This document shows positions 23,781 to 30,095 of a DNA stretch of 33,804 nt, in pieces (positions within the stretch are counted from its first letter, which is position 1; every line of letters starts with the position of its first letter). A program made the position numbers and the translations under genes. Source of the DNA: Acidobacteriota bacterium (lineage in GTDB: Bacteria > Acidobacteriota > Blastocatellia > Pyrinomonadales > Pyrinomonadaceae). The DNA lies in NCBI GenBank assembly GCA_018269075.1, contig JAFDVJ010000097.1:1-33804 (forward strand), given 5' to 3'. A model generated the notes under the pieces. The model was not told the DNA's origin. It did not search any database and worked only from the letters and a program-made list of their open reading frames with translations.

Positions 23781-24062
23781 CCAGTTGGCGCCGTTGTTGC
23801 CCGAATCGATGCTTCGGACCGGCGCATCGCGCCGCGGCTCGAAAAGATCGCCGAACAGCCGAATCCCGACGGCGACGGTTTGTATTTTTCGGCCCGGGCC
23901 TGCGCTTTTACGAATGAAAAGGAACGCGCGCTCGACGATCTCGAACGGGCCTTTCAGGTAAAGCCCGTAATCTCGATGCCGTTCGTCAAATCCGATCCGG
24001 TTTTCGACTCGCTGCGCGACGAACCGCGCAACCGCGAGCTTCTGAAAAAAATGCGGCGGTGA
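23781..24062 (+). pseudogene. C-terminal remnant of a TPR-repeat protein
   Basis: The frame reads VARIDASDRRIAPRLEKIAE, then YFSARACAFTNEKERALDDL, ERAFQVKPV and finally FVKSDPVFDSLRDEPRNREL to a TGA at 24060. The 'A.A...G..e.Al..LE.A' helix pair followed by 'F.K.DP.FD.LR..PR...LL..M' is the usual last TPR of large acidobacterial Ser/Thr-kinase-TPR or adenylate-cyclase-TPR proteins. No start codon with a ribosome site and no upstream domains are present, so this is the tail of a deleted gene. An internal TTG at 23880 gives 60 residues but no Shine-Dalgarno. Confidence 0.7.
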
Positions 24063-24182
24063 CCATTTTCACGTCGCTTCGGATGCTTCGCGGCCCCGAA
24101 ACCGGCGTTTCGATTTCCGGTCGCTCAGGCGATTTGATTCCATCCCGCTTGCCACACGATTTCATATCCCTTAAAATTTATC

Positions 24183-24202
24183 ATTTCAGAAGCATCTGAA
24201 AT
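24183..24202 (+). promoter_or_regulatory. Palindrome in the leader of the ATP-grasp gene
   Basis: ATTTCAGA / TCTGAAAT, 8-bp perfect arms around AGCA, about 52 bp before the ATG at 24254 and followed by TTTTA. It could be an operator or a small attenuator hairpin. An AATTTATAAAC stretch just after it may contain a -10. Confidence 0.35.
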
Positions 24203-24253
24203 TTTACGCAATTTATAAACAACTATTTTATTACAGGAAAATTTAACGAAACT

Positions 24254-25264
24254 ATGAAAAAAGTGGGTATTTTAGTGGGGCGTGAAGTCACGTTTCCCGA
24301 ATCGATTATCAAAGCGATCAACGAACGCGGGCAGGGCGAGGTCGTCGCCGAAATGGTCAAGGTCGGCGGCATCCGGATGGATCAGGACAAAGCCTACGAC
24401 ATCATCATCGACCGCATCTCGCACGAAGTTCCGTATTACCGCGCGATGCTCAAAAGAATGGCGCTCGAAGGCACTTACATCATCAACAACCCGTTCTGGT
24501 GGTCGGCCGACGACAAGTTCTTCAACTTCTGCCTGGCCGACAAGCTCGGCGTCGCGATCCCGAAAACCGTGCTGCTGCCGCAGGAAAAATACATCGACGC
24601 GATCTCGAGCGAATCGCTGCGCAACCTCGAATTCCCGATCGACTGGGAAGGCATCTGCGAGTACGTCGGCTTTCCGGCGTTTCTCAAACCGCACGACGGC
24701 GGCGGCTGGCGCAACGTCTCGAAGATCTGGAATCTCCAGGAGCTCTGGCACGAATACAATCAATCGGGCCGGCTCTGTATGACGCTCCAGCAGGGCATCG
24801 AATACGATCAGTTCGTCCGCTGCTACTGCGTCGGCAAGGAAAAAGTGCTGATTATGCCGTACGACCCGTCGAAGCCGTATCTGTCGGGTATGCAGTACGT
24901 CAACGTCGACGATTATCTCTCGCCGGAGCTGCACGCGCGCGTCGAACGCGACTGCATCACGATCTGCGAGGCGCTCGGCTACGATCTCAACACGATCGAA
25001 TTCGCGATCAAGGACGGCGTTCCCTACGCGATCGACTTTATGAACCCGGCGCCGGACGCCGAGCTCGCCTCGGTCGGCGAATACAATCATAACTGGATCG
25101 TCGACGCGATGACCGATCTCGTTTTCAAACGGCTCGAAGAAGGCATCGCGGCGCCCGAATATCGCTGGTCGGCGATGCTCAGCGCGCCGGCGAAGGCCGC
25201 GCCGAAGGCCAAAACCGCCAAAGCCAAAAGCCCCAAAGCCAAAAAGGCCGGCAACAACGATTAA
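24254..25264 (+). CDS. ATP-grasp ligase (RimK-like) with Lys/Ala-rich C-terminal tail
   Basis: 336 residues; a CAGGAAAA Shine-Dalgarno lies 14 nt before the ATG. Residues 1-100 form the pre-ATP-grasp domain (KKVGILVGREVTFPESIIKA). The ATP-binding half includes GFPAFLKPHDGGGWRNVSKI (phosphate loop, about residues 142-162). The metal-binding end is YDLNTIEFAIKDGVPYAIDF followed by MNPAPD. ATP-grasp enzymes join a carboxylate to an amine or thiol through an acyl-phosphate. The tail (about 311-336, AKAAPKAKTAKAKSPKAKKA) is a histone-H1-like basic extension not needed for the fold, and may bind nucleic acid or acidic polymers. The gene stands alone, closed by a terminator. Substrate unknown. Confidence 0.85.
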   Translation: MKKVGILVGREVTFPESIIKAINERGQGEVVAEMVKVGGIRMDQDKAYDIIIDRISHEVPYYRAMLKRMALEGTYIINNPFWWSADDKFFNFCLADKLGVAIPKTVLLPQEKYIDAISSESLRNLEFPIDWEGICEYVGFPAFLKPHDGGGWRNVSKIWNLQELWHEYNQSGRLCMTLQQGIEYDQFVRCYCVGKEKVLIMPYDPSKPYLSGMQYVNVDDYLSPELHARVERDCITICEALGYDLNTIEFAIKDGVPYAIDFMNPAPDAELASVGEYNHNWIVDAMTDLVFKRLEEGIAAPEYRWSAMLSAPAKAAPKAKTAKAKSPKAKKAGNND

Positions 25265-25290
25265 CGAAAAACGGTTTCGAAAACCGAACA

Positions 25291-25325
25291 GGGCCGCGCT
25301 CCGATCCGGAGGCGGCTCTTTTTAT
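25291..25325 (+). terminator. Terminator of the ATP-grasp gene
   Basis: GGGCCGCGCTCCG pairs with CGGAGGCGGCTC, leaving one bulge and one wobble pair, then TTTTT. It lies between convergent genes ending at 25264 and 25330. A small CGGTTT/AAACCG hairpin precedes it at 25272-25286. Confidence 0.75.
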
Positions 25326-25329
25326 TTGT

Positions 25330-27162
25330 TCAATAATTTCGTAAAACCGGCAGCCTGACGGAGAATTTCGCGCCCTTGCCCTCGCCCTCGCTTTCGGCCT
25401 CGATCGAGCCGTGATGAAGCCGGACGATATGTTTCGAAACCGCGAGCCCGAGCCCGAGCCCGCCGAATATCCGGGTCGTCGAGCTGTCATACTGGCTGAA
25501 GCGATCGAAGATCTGCGGCAGAAACGCCGGATCGATCCCGCGGCCGCTGTCTTCGATGACGATCTCGACAAACCCCTCGGCCGCTTTGAGACCGATCCCG
25601 ATCTGGCCGCCGGCCGGCGTGAATTTCAGCGCGTTCGACATCAGATTGACAAAGACGATCCTGATTTTTTCGGCGTCGCCGAGTATTTTCTGCCCGTCGA
25701 GCTCGTCCGTTTTGCTGACGACGATCCCTTTGAGCGCGGCCGCCTGCTCGATTTCCGCGTACACGTTGTCCATTATCTCGCCGCAGTCGACCTCGGATTT
25801 GTCGAGATCTTCGCGGCTCGAAACGAGCTGCGAATAATTCAGCAGATCCTCGACCAGCCCGGTCTGCAGACGGAGATTTTTTTCGATCTTCTGGAGGGCG
25901 AGCTCGCGCGTGCTTTTCGAAAGATCGCCGCTTTTCAGGATCTGCGCCCAGCCGGCGATCGCGTTGAGCGGCGTCCGCAGCTCGTGCGAGACGACGGAAA
26001 TGAATTCGTCCTTGGTCGCGTTGGCCGTCTCGGCGACCCGCCGCGCTTCCTGTTCCTTTTCGAAAAGCCCCTGAATCTTCTTTTCCGATTCGGTCAGATC
26101 ATCGGCCGTTTCCTGCAGTTTGGCCCGCGTCGAGGCCTCCCAGTAGGTCATTCCGAACAGCAGCAGGCTGAAGATCAGACCGCAAAAAAAGATCAGCGGC
26201 GTCCAGTTGGCGCTCGACTGGATCGCGAACGACGGTAGCGAATCGTACTCGATCAGCCACCGGCGGCCGCCGATCTCGATCTCGTTGCGGGTCGAAAAGC
26301 TTCCGGTCAGCGGACTTCCGAGATTGTTCTCCGGCGCATTGACGGTTTGCGCCAGCAGGTTACCGTCCTCCGGCGAGCCGTCGTAAATCCTGATCGCGAT
26401 GTCGGTCAGACCGGCGTTTTGCTGCACCTCATTGAGGAAATTGGTCGCCCGGAAAGGACTGTAAATAAAGCCCGACAGATTTTGCCGGCGGCTTTCGACC
26501 GTTGCCGGCGAACCGCCGTTTTCGTAGATCGGGAGATAGATCAGAAAACCGAACTGCCGGTCCTCGCCGTTTTCCTGAAACAGCACGACCCGGCCGGTGC
26601 CCGCCGCCAGCCCGGTATCGCGGGCCTGCTCCATCGCCGCCCGCCGGTTTTCCTCGCTGGCCATATCGAACCCGAGCGCCTGGCGGTTGCTTTCGGTCGC
26701 GGGTTCGAGATAGACGATCGGCTGCAGCGTGTCGCCGGCCGGATCGGGAAACACCCGGAAATCGGAAAATCCCTCGGACTTCATCCGGTCGACCAGATTT
26801 TCGAGCCCGTCCCGGCGAACCGTTTTCGTGTAGCCGATGCCCTGCGAGCCGAAATAGTTTTTCTGCAGCTCGAGACTCTCGACGAAATTCGTGAATTTAC
26901 GGTGATCGAGATCTTTCGACGACTCGATAAAGCCGCGGCCGGCCTTGAGAAAGGCGATGTAGAGACCGAGCCGGTTTTCCATCGAAAAACGAATCCGGTT
27001 GACGCCGCTCTGAAAACGCAGCTGGTCCTTGCCCCGCGCGCTTTGATAAAAAAGAAAAGTCGCCCCGATCGTCAGGATGATTGAGAAAGCAAACACGAAG
27101 TAAGGAAATTTAATCCGGCTCGTCAGCCTTCTGAATTGAGATTTTTGTACAAACTCCGTCAC
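25330..27162 (-). CDS. CHASE-domain sensor histidine kinase
   Basis: 610 residues from a GTG at 27162 (no ATG nearby; AGG at short spacing). Order: TM1 (about 19-41, FPYFVFAFSIILTIGATFLF); extracytoplasmic CHASE domain (about 75-280) with the family pattern NYFGSQGIGYTKTV and VYLEPATESNRQALGFDMAS; TM2 (about 315-335); a coiled coil; HisKA with phospho-acceptor His393 in VSHELRTPLNAIAGW; HATPase_c with NLMSNALKFTPAG, DSGRGID and GGLGLGLAV boxes. CHASE domains sense small extracellular ligands. There is no receiver domain in the protein. The next response regulator, 0.6 kb away on the same strand, is its probable partner; this is inference. Confidence 0.9.
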   Translation of the reverse strand: MTEFVQKSQFRRLTSRIKFPYFVFAFSIILTIGATFLFYQSARGKDQLRFQSGVNRIRFSMENRLGLYIAFLKAGRGFIESSKDLDHRKFTNFVESLELQKNYFGSQGIGYTKTVRRDGLENLVDRMKSEGFSDFRVFPDPAGDTLQPIVYLEPATESNRQALGFDMASEENRRAAMEQARDTGLAAGTGRVVLFQENGEDRQFGFLIYLPIYENGGSPATVESRRQNLSGFIYSPFRATNFLNEVQQNAGLTDIAIRIYDGSPEDGNLLAQTVNAPENNLGSPLTGSFSTRNEIEIGGRRWLIEYDSLPSFAIQSSANWTPLIFFCGLIFSLLLFGMTYWEASTRAKLQETADDLTESEKKIQGLFEKEQEARRVAETANATKDEFISVVSHELRTPLNAIAGWAQILKSGDLSKSTRELALQKIEKNLRLQTGLVEDLLNYSQLVSSREDLDKSEVDCGEIMDNVYAEIEQAAALKGIVVSKTDELDGQKILGDAEKIRIVFVNLMSNALKFTPAGGQIGIGLKAAEGFVEIVIEDSGRGIDPAFLPQIFDRFSQYDSSTTRIFGGLGLGLAVSKHIVRLHHGSIEAESEGEGKGAKFSVRLPVLRNY

Positions 27163-27308
27163 GAAAACCTATACCCTTTTCCGATGTTTCCGGCTTCGAT
27201 TATTCAGCAACCGGAATTTTTTCGTTTGCAATAAATATGCCCGAAAAATCAGGCTTCTGATTCGATCGTTATTGCTTTATTTTGCTGAATCGGCCGGCAA
27301 ATTTCAAC

Positions 27309-27343
27309 TTGTACGATTTTGATGCAGGCTTGTTTTGTATCAT
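27309..27343 (+). promoter_or_regulatory. Candidate activator sites upstream of the first sigma-54 promoter
   Basis: TTGTACGAT (27309-27317) and TTGTATCAT (27335-27343) are spaced 26 bp apart, 65-99 bp before the -24 box. The same cores (GTACGAT and TTGTATCA in reverse) occur upstream of the 29804 gene. They are candidate binding sites for the NtrC-type regulator encoded next door; unproven. Confidence 0.35.
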
Positions 27344-27406
27344 TCCAAAACCGCTGATCGAAACTAGATTTTCCCTTATTTTTGGCGGCCGCCGGCGGCT
27401 TTTTTC

Positions 27407-27423
27407 TGGCATCCCGTTTGCTT
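27407..27423 (+). promoter_or_regulatory. Sigma-54 (-24/-12) promoter
   Basis: TGGCATCCCGTTTGCTT has GG at 27408-27409 and GC at 27420-27421 with exactly 10 bp between, close to the consensus TGGCACG-N4-TTGCT. The expected start is near 27433, giving a leader of about 33 nt that ends in the strong ribosome site at 27453-27460. Confidence 0.8.
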
Positions 27424-27465
27424 ATCGTGATTTCGAAGCAGTTTTTTATTACAAGGAGGAAAATT

Positions 27466-27633
27466 ATGTCAGAAGAAAACAGCACGGGTTCGAACTTCAT
27501 CTGGGCGGTCACATTGATCATCATCGTCGCGATCATCGCCGGCGCGCTTTATTACAGCGGCTTTCTGGGCGGGACGAAAAAGGAAAAGATCGACATCAAC
27601 GTCAGCGCGCCGTCCGCCCCGTCGAGCAGATAA
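27466..27633 (+). CDS. 55-residue single-pass membrane protein under a sigma-54 promoter
   Basis: Start at 27466, with AAGGAGGA (27453-27460) 5 nt upstream; a longer frame from 27382 would read through both the promoter and the ribosome site and is rejected. Residues 1-10 are polar, 11-33 form one TM helix (FIWAVTLIIIVAIIAGALYY), then comes a Gly-Lys turn and a polar tail (EKIDINVSAPSAPSSR). No family is recognised. The positive charges after the helix (GTKKEK) suggest N-out/C-in topology, though weakly. It lies between the CHASE kinase (divergent) and the sigma-54 regulator (convergent). It is one of two tiny membrane proteins in this cluster with the same promoter type. Confidence 0.85.
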   Translation: MSEENSTGSNFIWAVTLIIIVAIIAGALYYSGFLGGTKKEKIDINVSAPSAPSSR

Positions 27634-27662
27634 TACTTTATATTTAACAAGCAGATCATTGA

Positions 27663-27694
27663 AAAAAGCCCTTCGAAATTTCGAAGGGCTTTTT
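27663..27694. terminator. Bidirectional terminator, perfect 16-bp palindrome
   Basis: AAAAAGCCCTTCGAAA followed immediately by its exact complement. The A- and T-ends give U-runs in both directions, so it serves both the small membrane protein gene and the convergent response-regulator gene. Confidence 0.9.
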
Positions 27695-27733
27695 GATCAG
27701 GCCAACGGCCGAAAAACTCTACCGGAATCGCGG

Positions 27734-29254
27734 TCAGATCTTCTCTTCGAGCTTGTGCCGCTTGATCATTCCGTAAAGCCGCGGGCGGTAAAGACCGAGC
27801 AGATTGGCCGCCGCCTGTTTGTTGCCGTTCGTCCGTTTGAGCGCGGCCAGCACGACGCCGGTTTCGAGCGAATCGAAAACGTCCTTCTGCTCGACGCCGT
27901 CGACCGGCTCCGGCAGATTATCGACGATCAGCTTGCCGATCTCCTCGAACAGCGGTTCGCCGCTCAGCTCTTTGCCGAAGGCAAAGCCCTGTTTTTCCGC
28001 GCCGTGACCGTTGAATGTCGGCGAATGATCGGCAAAAGCCGCCTTGACGGTTTCGGCCGGCGCGCTGAACGCGATCGACACGCTCTCGGAGCTCGTTTTC
28101 GGAATGTTCAGCTCGGTGATCGCGTCCTTTTTGCACAAAAGGACGGCTCGTTCGATCGTGTGCTGGAGCTCGCGGACGTTGCCCCGCCAGTTGTAATTGA
28201 GCATCTGGTCGAAGGCGTGCTGCGAAAACCGGAGCGGCTTGCCCTTGTATTTCTCGGCGTACATCTCGAGAAAATGTTCGGCGAGCATCGGGACGTCCTC
28301 CATCCGATCGCGGAGCGGCGGGATCTTGATCTCGATCGTGTTGATCCGATAATACAAATCCTCGCGCAGGTTGCCGTCCTGGATCGCTTCGAAGGGTTGC
28401 CGGTTGGTCGCCGAGATCAGCCGAAAATCGACTTCCTGCGGCTTGTCGCTGCCGACGCGGTAGTAAACTCTTTCCTGGAGGACGCGGAGCAGCTTCGGCT
28501 GGAGCTCGATCGGCATCTCGGCGATCTCGTCGAGCAGCAGGCTGCCCGAATTGGCCTGCCCGATAAAACCGGACTTGTCGGCCGTCGCGCCCGTAAACGA
28601 GCCCTTGGTATGACCGAACAGCTGCGATTCGATGAGGTCTTTGGGAAGCGCCGAGCAGTTGACCTTGACGAACGGCTTTTTCGACCGGTGACTTTTGTAG
28701 TGGATCGCGTTGGCGATGACTTCCTTCCCGGTGCCGGATTCGCCGAGGATCAGGATGTTGGCGTCCGATTCGGCGACGCTCTCGATGATCTCGTAGATTC
28801 CCTGCATCGTCCGGCTGCCGCCGATGATGCCCTCGTACGAAGTGCGGCTCGCGAGCCGGCCGCGGAGCTCGCGGATTTCCTTCGACTGCTGTTTGCGTTC
28901 GACGGCCTTGTCGATCAAAAGCACCAGCTCGTCGAAATTAACGGGCTTTTCGACGTAATGGAAAGCGCCGGCCTTGGTCGCCTCGATCGCTTTTTCCATC
29001 GAGCCGAAACCGGTGATCATAATGATTTCGGTATCGGGCGAGATCTGTTTGGATTGTTTGACCATCTCGATGCCGTTCAGATCCGGAAGGTTGAGATCGG
29101 TCAGAATAATGTCGAACTCCGTTTCGCGCACGAAATCCAGCCCCTTCTGACCGTGTTCGGCGGTCGTTACCTGAAAACCGGCGTCCGTCAGCTGAAATTT
29201 CATCAATTCCAGCGTCGCTACATCATCGTCGATTACTAAAGCTTTGAATGCCAT
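27734..29254 (-). CDS. NtrC-family sigma-54-dependent response regulator
   Basis: 506 residues, ATG at 29254 (weak Shine-Dalgarno). The receiver domain (1-120) has the acidic pocket Asp9-Asp11, phospho-acceptor Asp53 in ILTDLNLPD, Thr81 and Lys103 in VEKP. The AAA+ domain (about 142-375) has Walker A GESGTGKE (171-178), the sigma-54-contacting loop as GSFTGA (218-223, Ser in place of the usual Ala), Walker B LLLDE (239-243) and the DFRLISATNR sensor region. The C-terminal Fis-type helix-turn-helix includes NGNKQAAANLLGLYRPRLYG. All catalytic residues are intact, so it should open sigma-54 promoters when phosphorylated. Two such promoters lie on either side of it. Confidence 0.95.
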   Translation of the reverse strand: MAFKALVIDDDVATLELMKFQLTDAGFQVTTAEHGQKGLDFVRETEFDIILTDLNLPDLNGIEMVKQSKQISPDTEIIMITGFGSMEKAIEATKAGAFHYVEKPVNFDELVLLIDKAVERKQQSKEIRELRGRLASRTSYEGIIGGSRTMQGIYEIIESVAESDANILILGESGTGKEVIANAIHYKSHRSKKPFVKVNCSALPKDLIESQLFGHTKGSFTGATADKSGFIGQANSGSLLLDEIAEMPIELQPKLLRVLQERVYYRVGSDKPQEVDFRLISATNRQPFEAIQDGNLREDLYYRINTIEIKIPPLRDRMEDVPMLAEHFLEMYAEKYKGKPLRFSQHAFDQMLNYNWRGNVRELQHTIERAVLLCKKDAITELNIPKTSSESVSIAFSAPAETVKAAFADHSPTFNGHGAEKQGFAFGKELSGEPLFEEIGKLIVDNLPEPVDGVEQKDVFDSLETGVVLAALKRTNGNKQAAANLLGLYRPRLYGMIKRHKLEEKI

Positions 29255-29729
29255 AATGCACTTGATTTCTCAATTCAGATTCAGATAATTTTTTCGAGCG
29301 GCTTTTGGTATTTTAACAAAATCCGTCCGACAAACATACGTTCGTCCGGATGTTTGATAAAATTTTGCGGAAGAGGCGAGCCCCCTTCTTCTCGCCCCTT
29401 CCGATATGTGGGAAACCCTGATAACAAATTCAAGAAAATAAAGCCCGCTTTCCGACCTGCAATCCGCAACGCGCGTGCCAGACACCGGTAAAACGTGTGT
29501 TTTCTTTTGTTTACCGTCCATTCCGTAAACTCTTCACCGGCTTTTCGCGGTGTTTAAATGTATTGAAACCATACAGATCTTCAAATCAAACACAGCCTGC
29601 ACGTTTTGATACAAGGCAAGCCCCAATTATCGTCCATTTATGCATCGTTTTAGTACGATACCGCTCGGCAGTCTTCGTAAAGAAAATCGGCGATTTTTAC
29701 TAATACCTGTATTTTCAAGGATTTGCTTC
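29255..29729. other. Long intergenic region between the sigma-54 regulator and the lmo0937-like gene
   Basis: 475 bp without a convincing gene. Contains CAAACAT...ATGTTTG inverted repeats (about 29331-29358), TTGATACAA (29606-29614) and GTACGATAC (29653-29661), which are candidate regulator sites described separately. Short minus-strand frames here have no ribosome site or recognisable product. Confidence 0.5.
29606..29661 (+). promoter_or_regulatory. Candidate activator sites upstream of the second sigma-54 promoter
   Basis: TTGATACAA (29606-29614) contains the complement of TTGTATCA found at 27335. GTACGATAC (29653-29661) contains GTACGAT found at 27311. The downstream site ends 72 bp before the -24 GG. 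Sharing two motifs with the other small-gene leader suggests common control, but the motifs are short. Confidence 0.35.
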
Positions 29730-29732
29730 TTT

Positions 29733-29748
29733 TGGCACGCGGTTTGAA
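29733..29748 (+). promoter_or_regulatory. Probable sigma-54 promoter with imperfect -12 element
   Basis: TGGCACGCGGTTTGAA has a perfect -24 box TGGCACG (GG at 29734-29735) and TTGA in place of TTGC at the -12 position, with correct spacing. It precedes the small membrane gene at 29804 by about 55 bp. Confidence 0.6.
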
Positions 29749-29803
29749 TCAGCGAACGGCAATTGCCGGCAGGCAAATATCAGGGTTGAAAAGGAGAAAT
29801 AAG

Positions 29804-29953
29804 ATGTTAGAAACAATTATCGTCATTTTACTGGTTTTATGGTTGATCGGGCTGGTCGGCGGACAGACGCTCGGCGGGTTTTTGCACCTGCTGCTGGTCG
29901 TCGCGCTCGTCATTTTCGTCATTCGTCTTTTAACCGGCAGAAGGGCTGTTTGA
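29804..29953 (+). CDS. lmo0937-like small membrane protein (DUF5670-type)
   Basis: 49 residues; AAGGAG lies 7 nt before the ATG. The sequence starts MLETIIVILLVLWLIGLVGG, then QTLGGFLHLLLVVALVIFVI, and ends RLLTGRRAV. It forms two hydrophobic helices joined by a Gly-rich turn, with a basic C-terminus. This matches the small lmo0937-family membrane proteins, widespread in bacteria, of unknown function and often stress-induced. The full family length is present. It has its own promoter, ribosome site and terminator, so it is a one-gene unit, probably under the sigma-54 regulator next to it. Confidence 0.85.
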   Translation: MLETIIVILLVLWLIGLVGGQTLGGFLHLLLVVALVIFVIRLLTGRRAV

Positions 29954-30010
29954 TCTGTTAATTTTACATTGACCAACAACATTTCAGGTAAAACGGTTTT
30001 TCTTTCGAAT

Positions 30011-30043
30011 AACCTCGCGTTCATCCGAACGGCGGGGTTTTCC
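30011..30043 (+). terminator. Terminator of the lmo0937-like gene
   Basis: AACCTCGCGTTC (30011-30022) pairs with GAACGGCGGGGTT (30027-30039), with one wobble and one bulge, followed by TTTTCC. Moderate U-tract. Confidence 0.6.
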
Positions 30044-30095
30044 CCATTTCCCGAACGGGCCGAGAAATCAGATCGTTATCTGGATTACAATTAGT

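Noticed and set aside
29270..29521. 83- and 62-codon minus-strand frames upstream of the sigma-54 regulator
   Set aside because: No ribosome site, no hydrophobic or domain pattern, and they cover the regulatory region.
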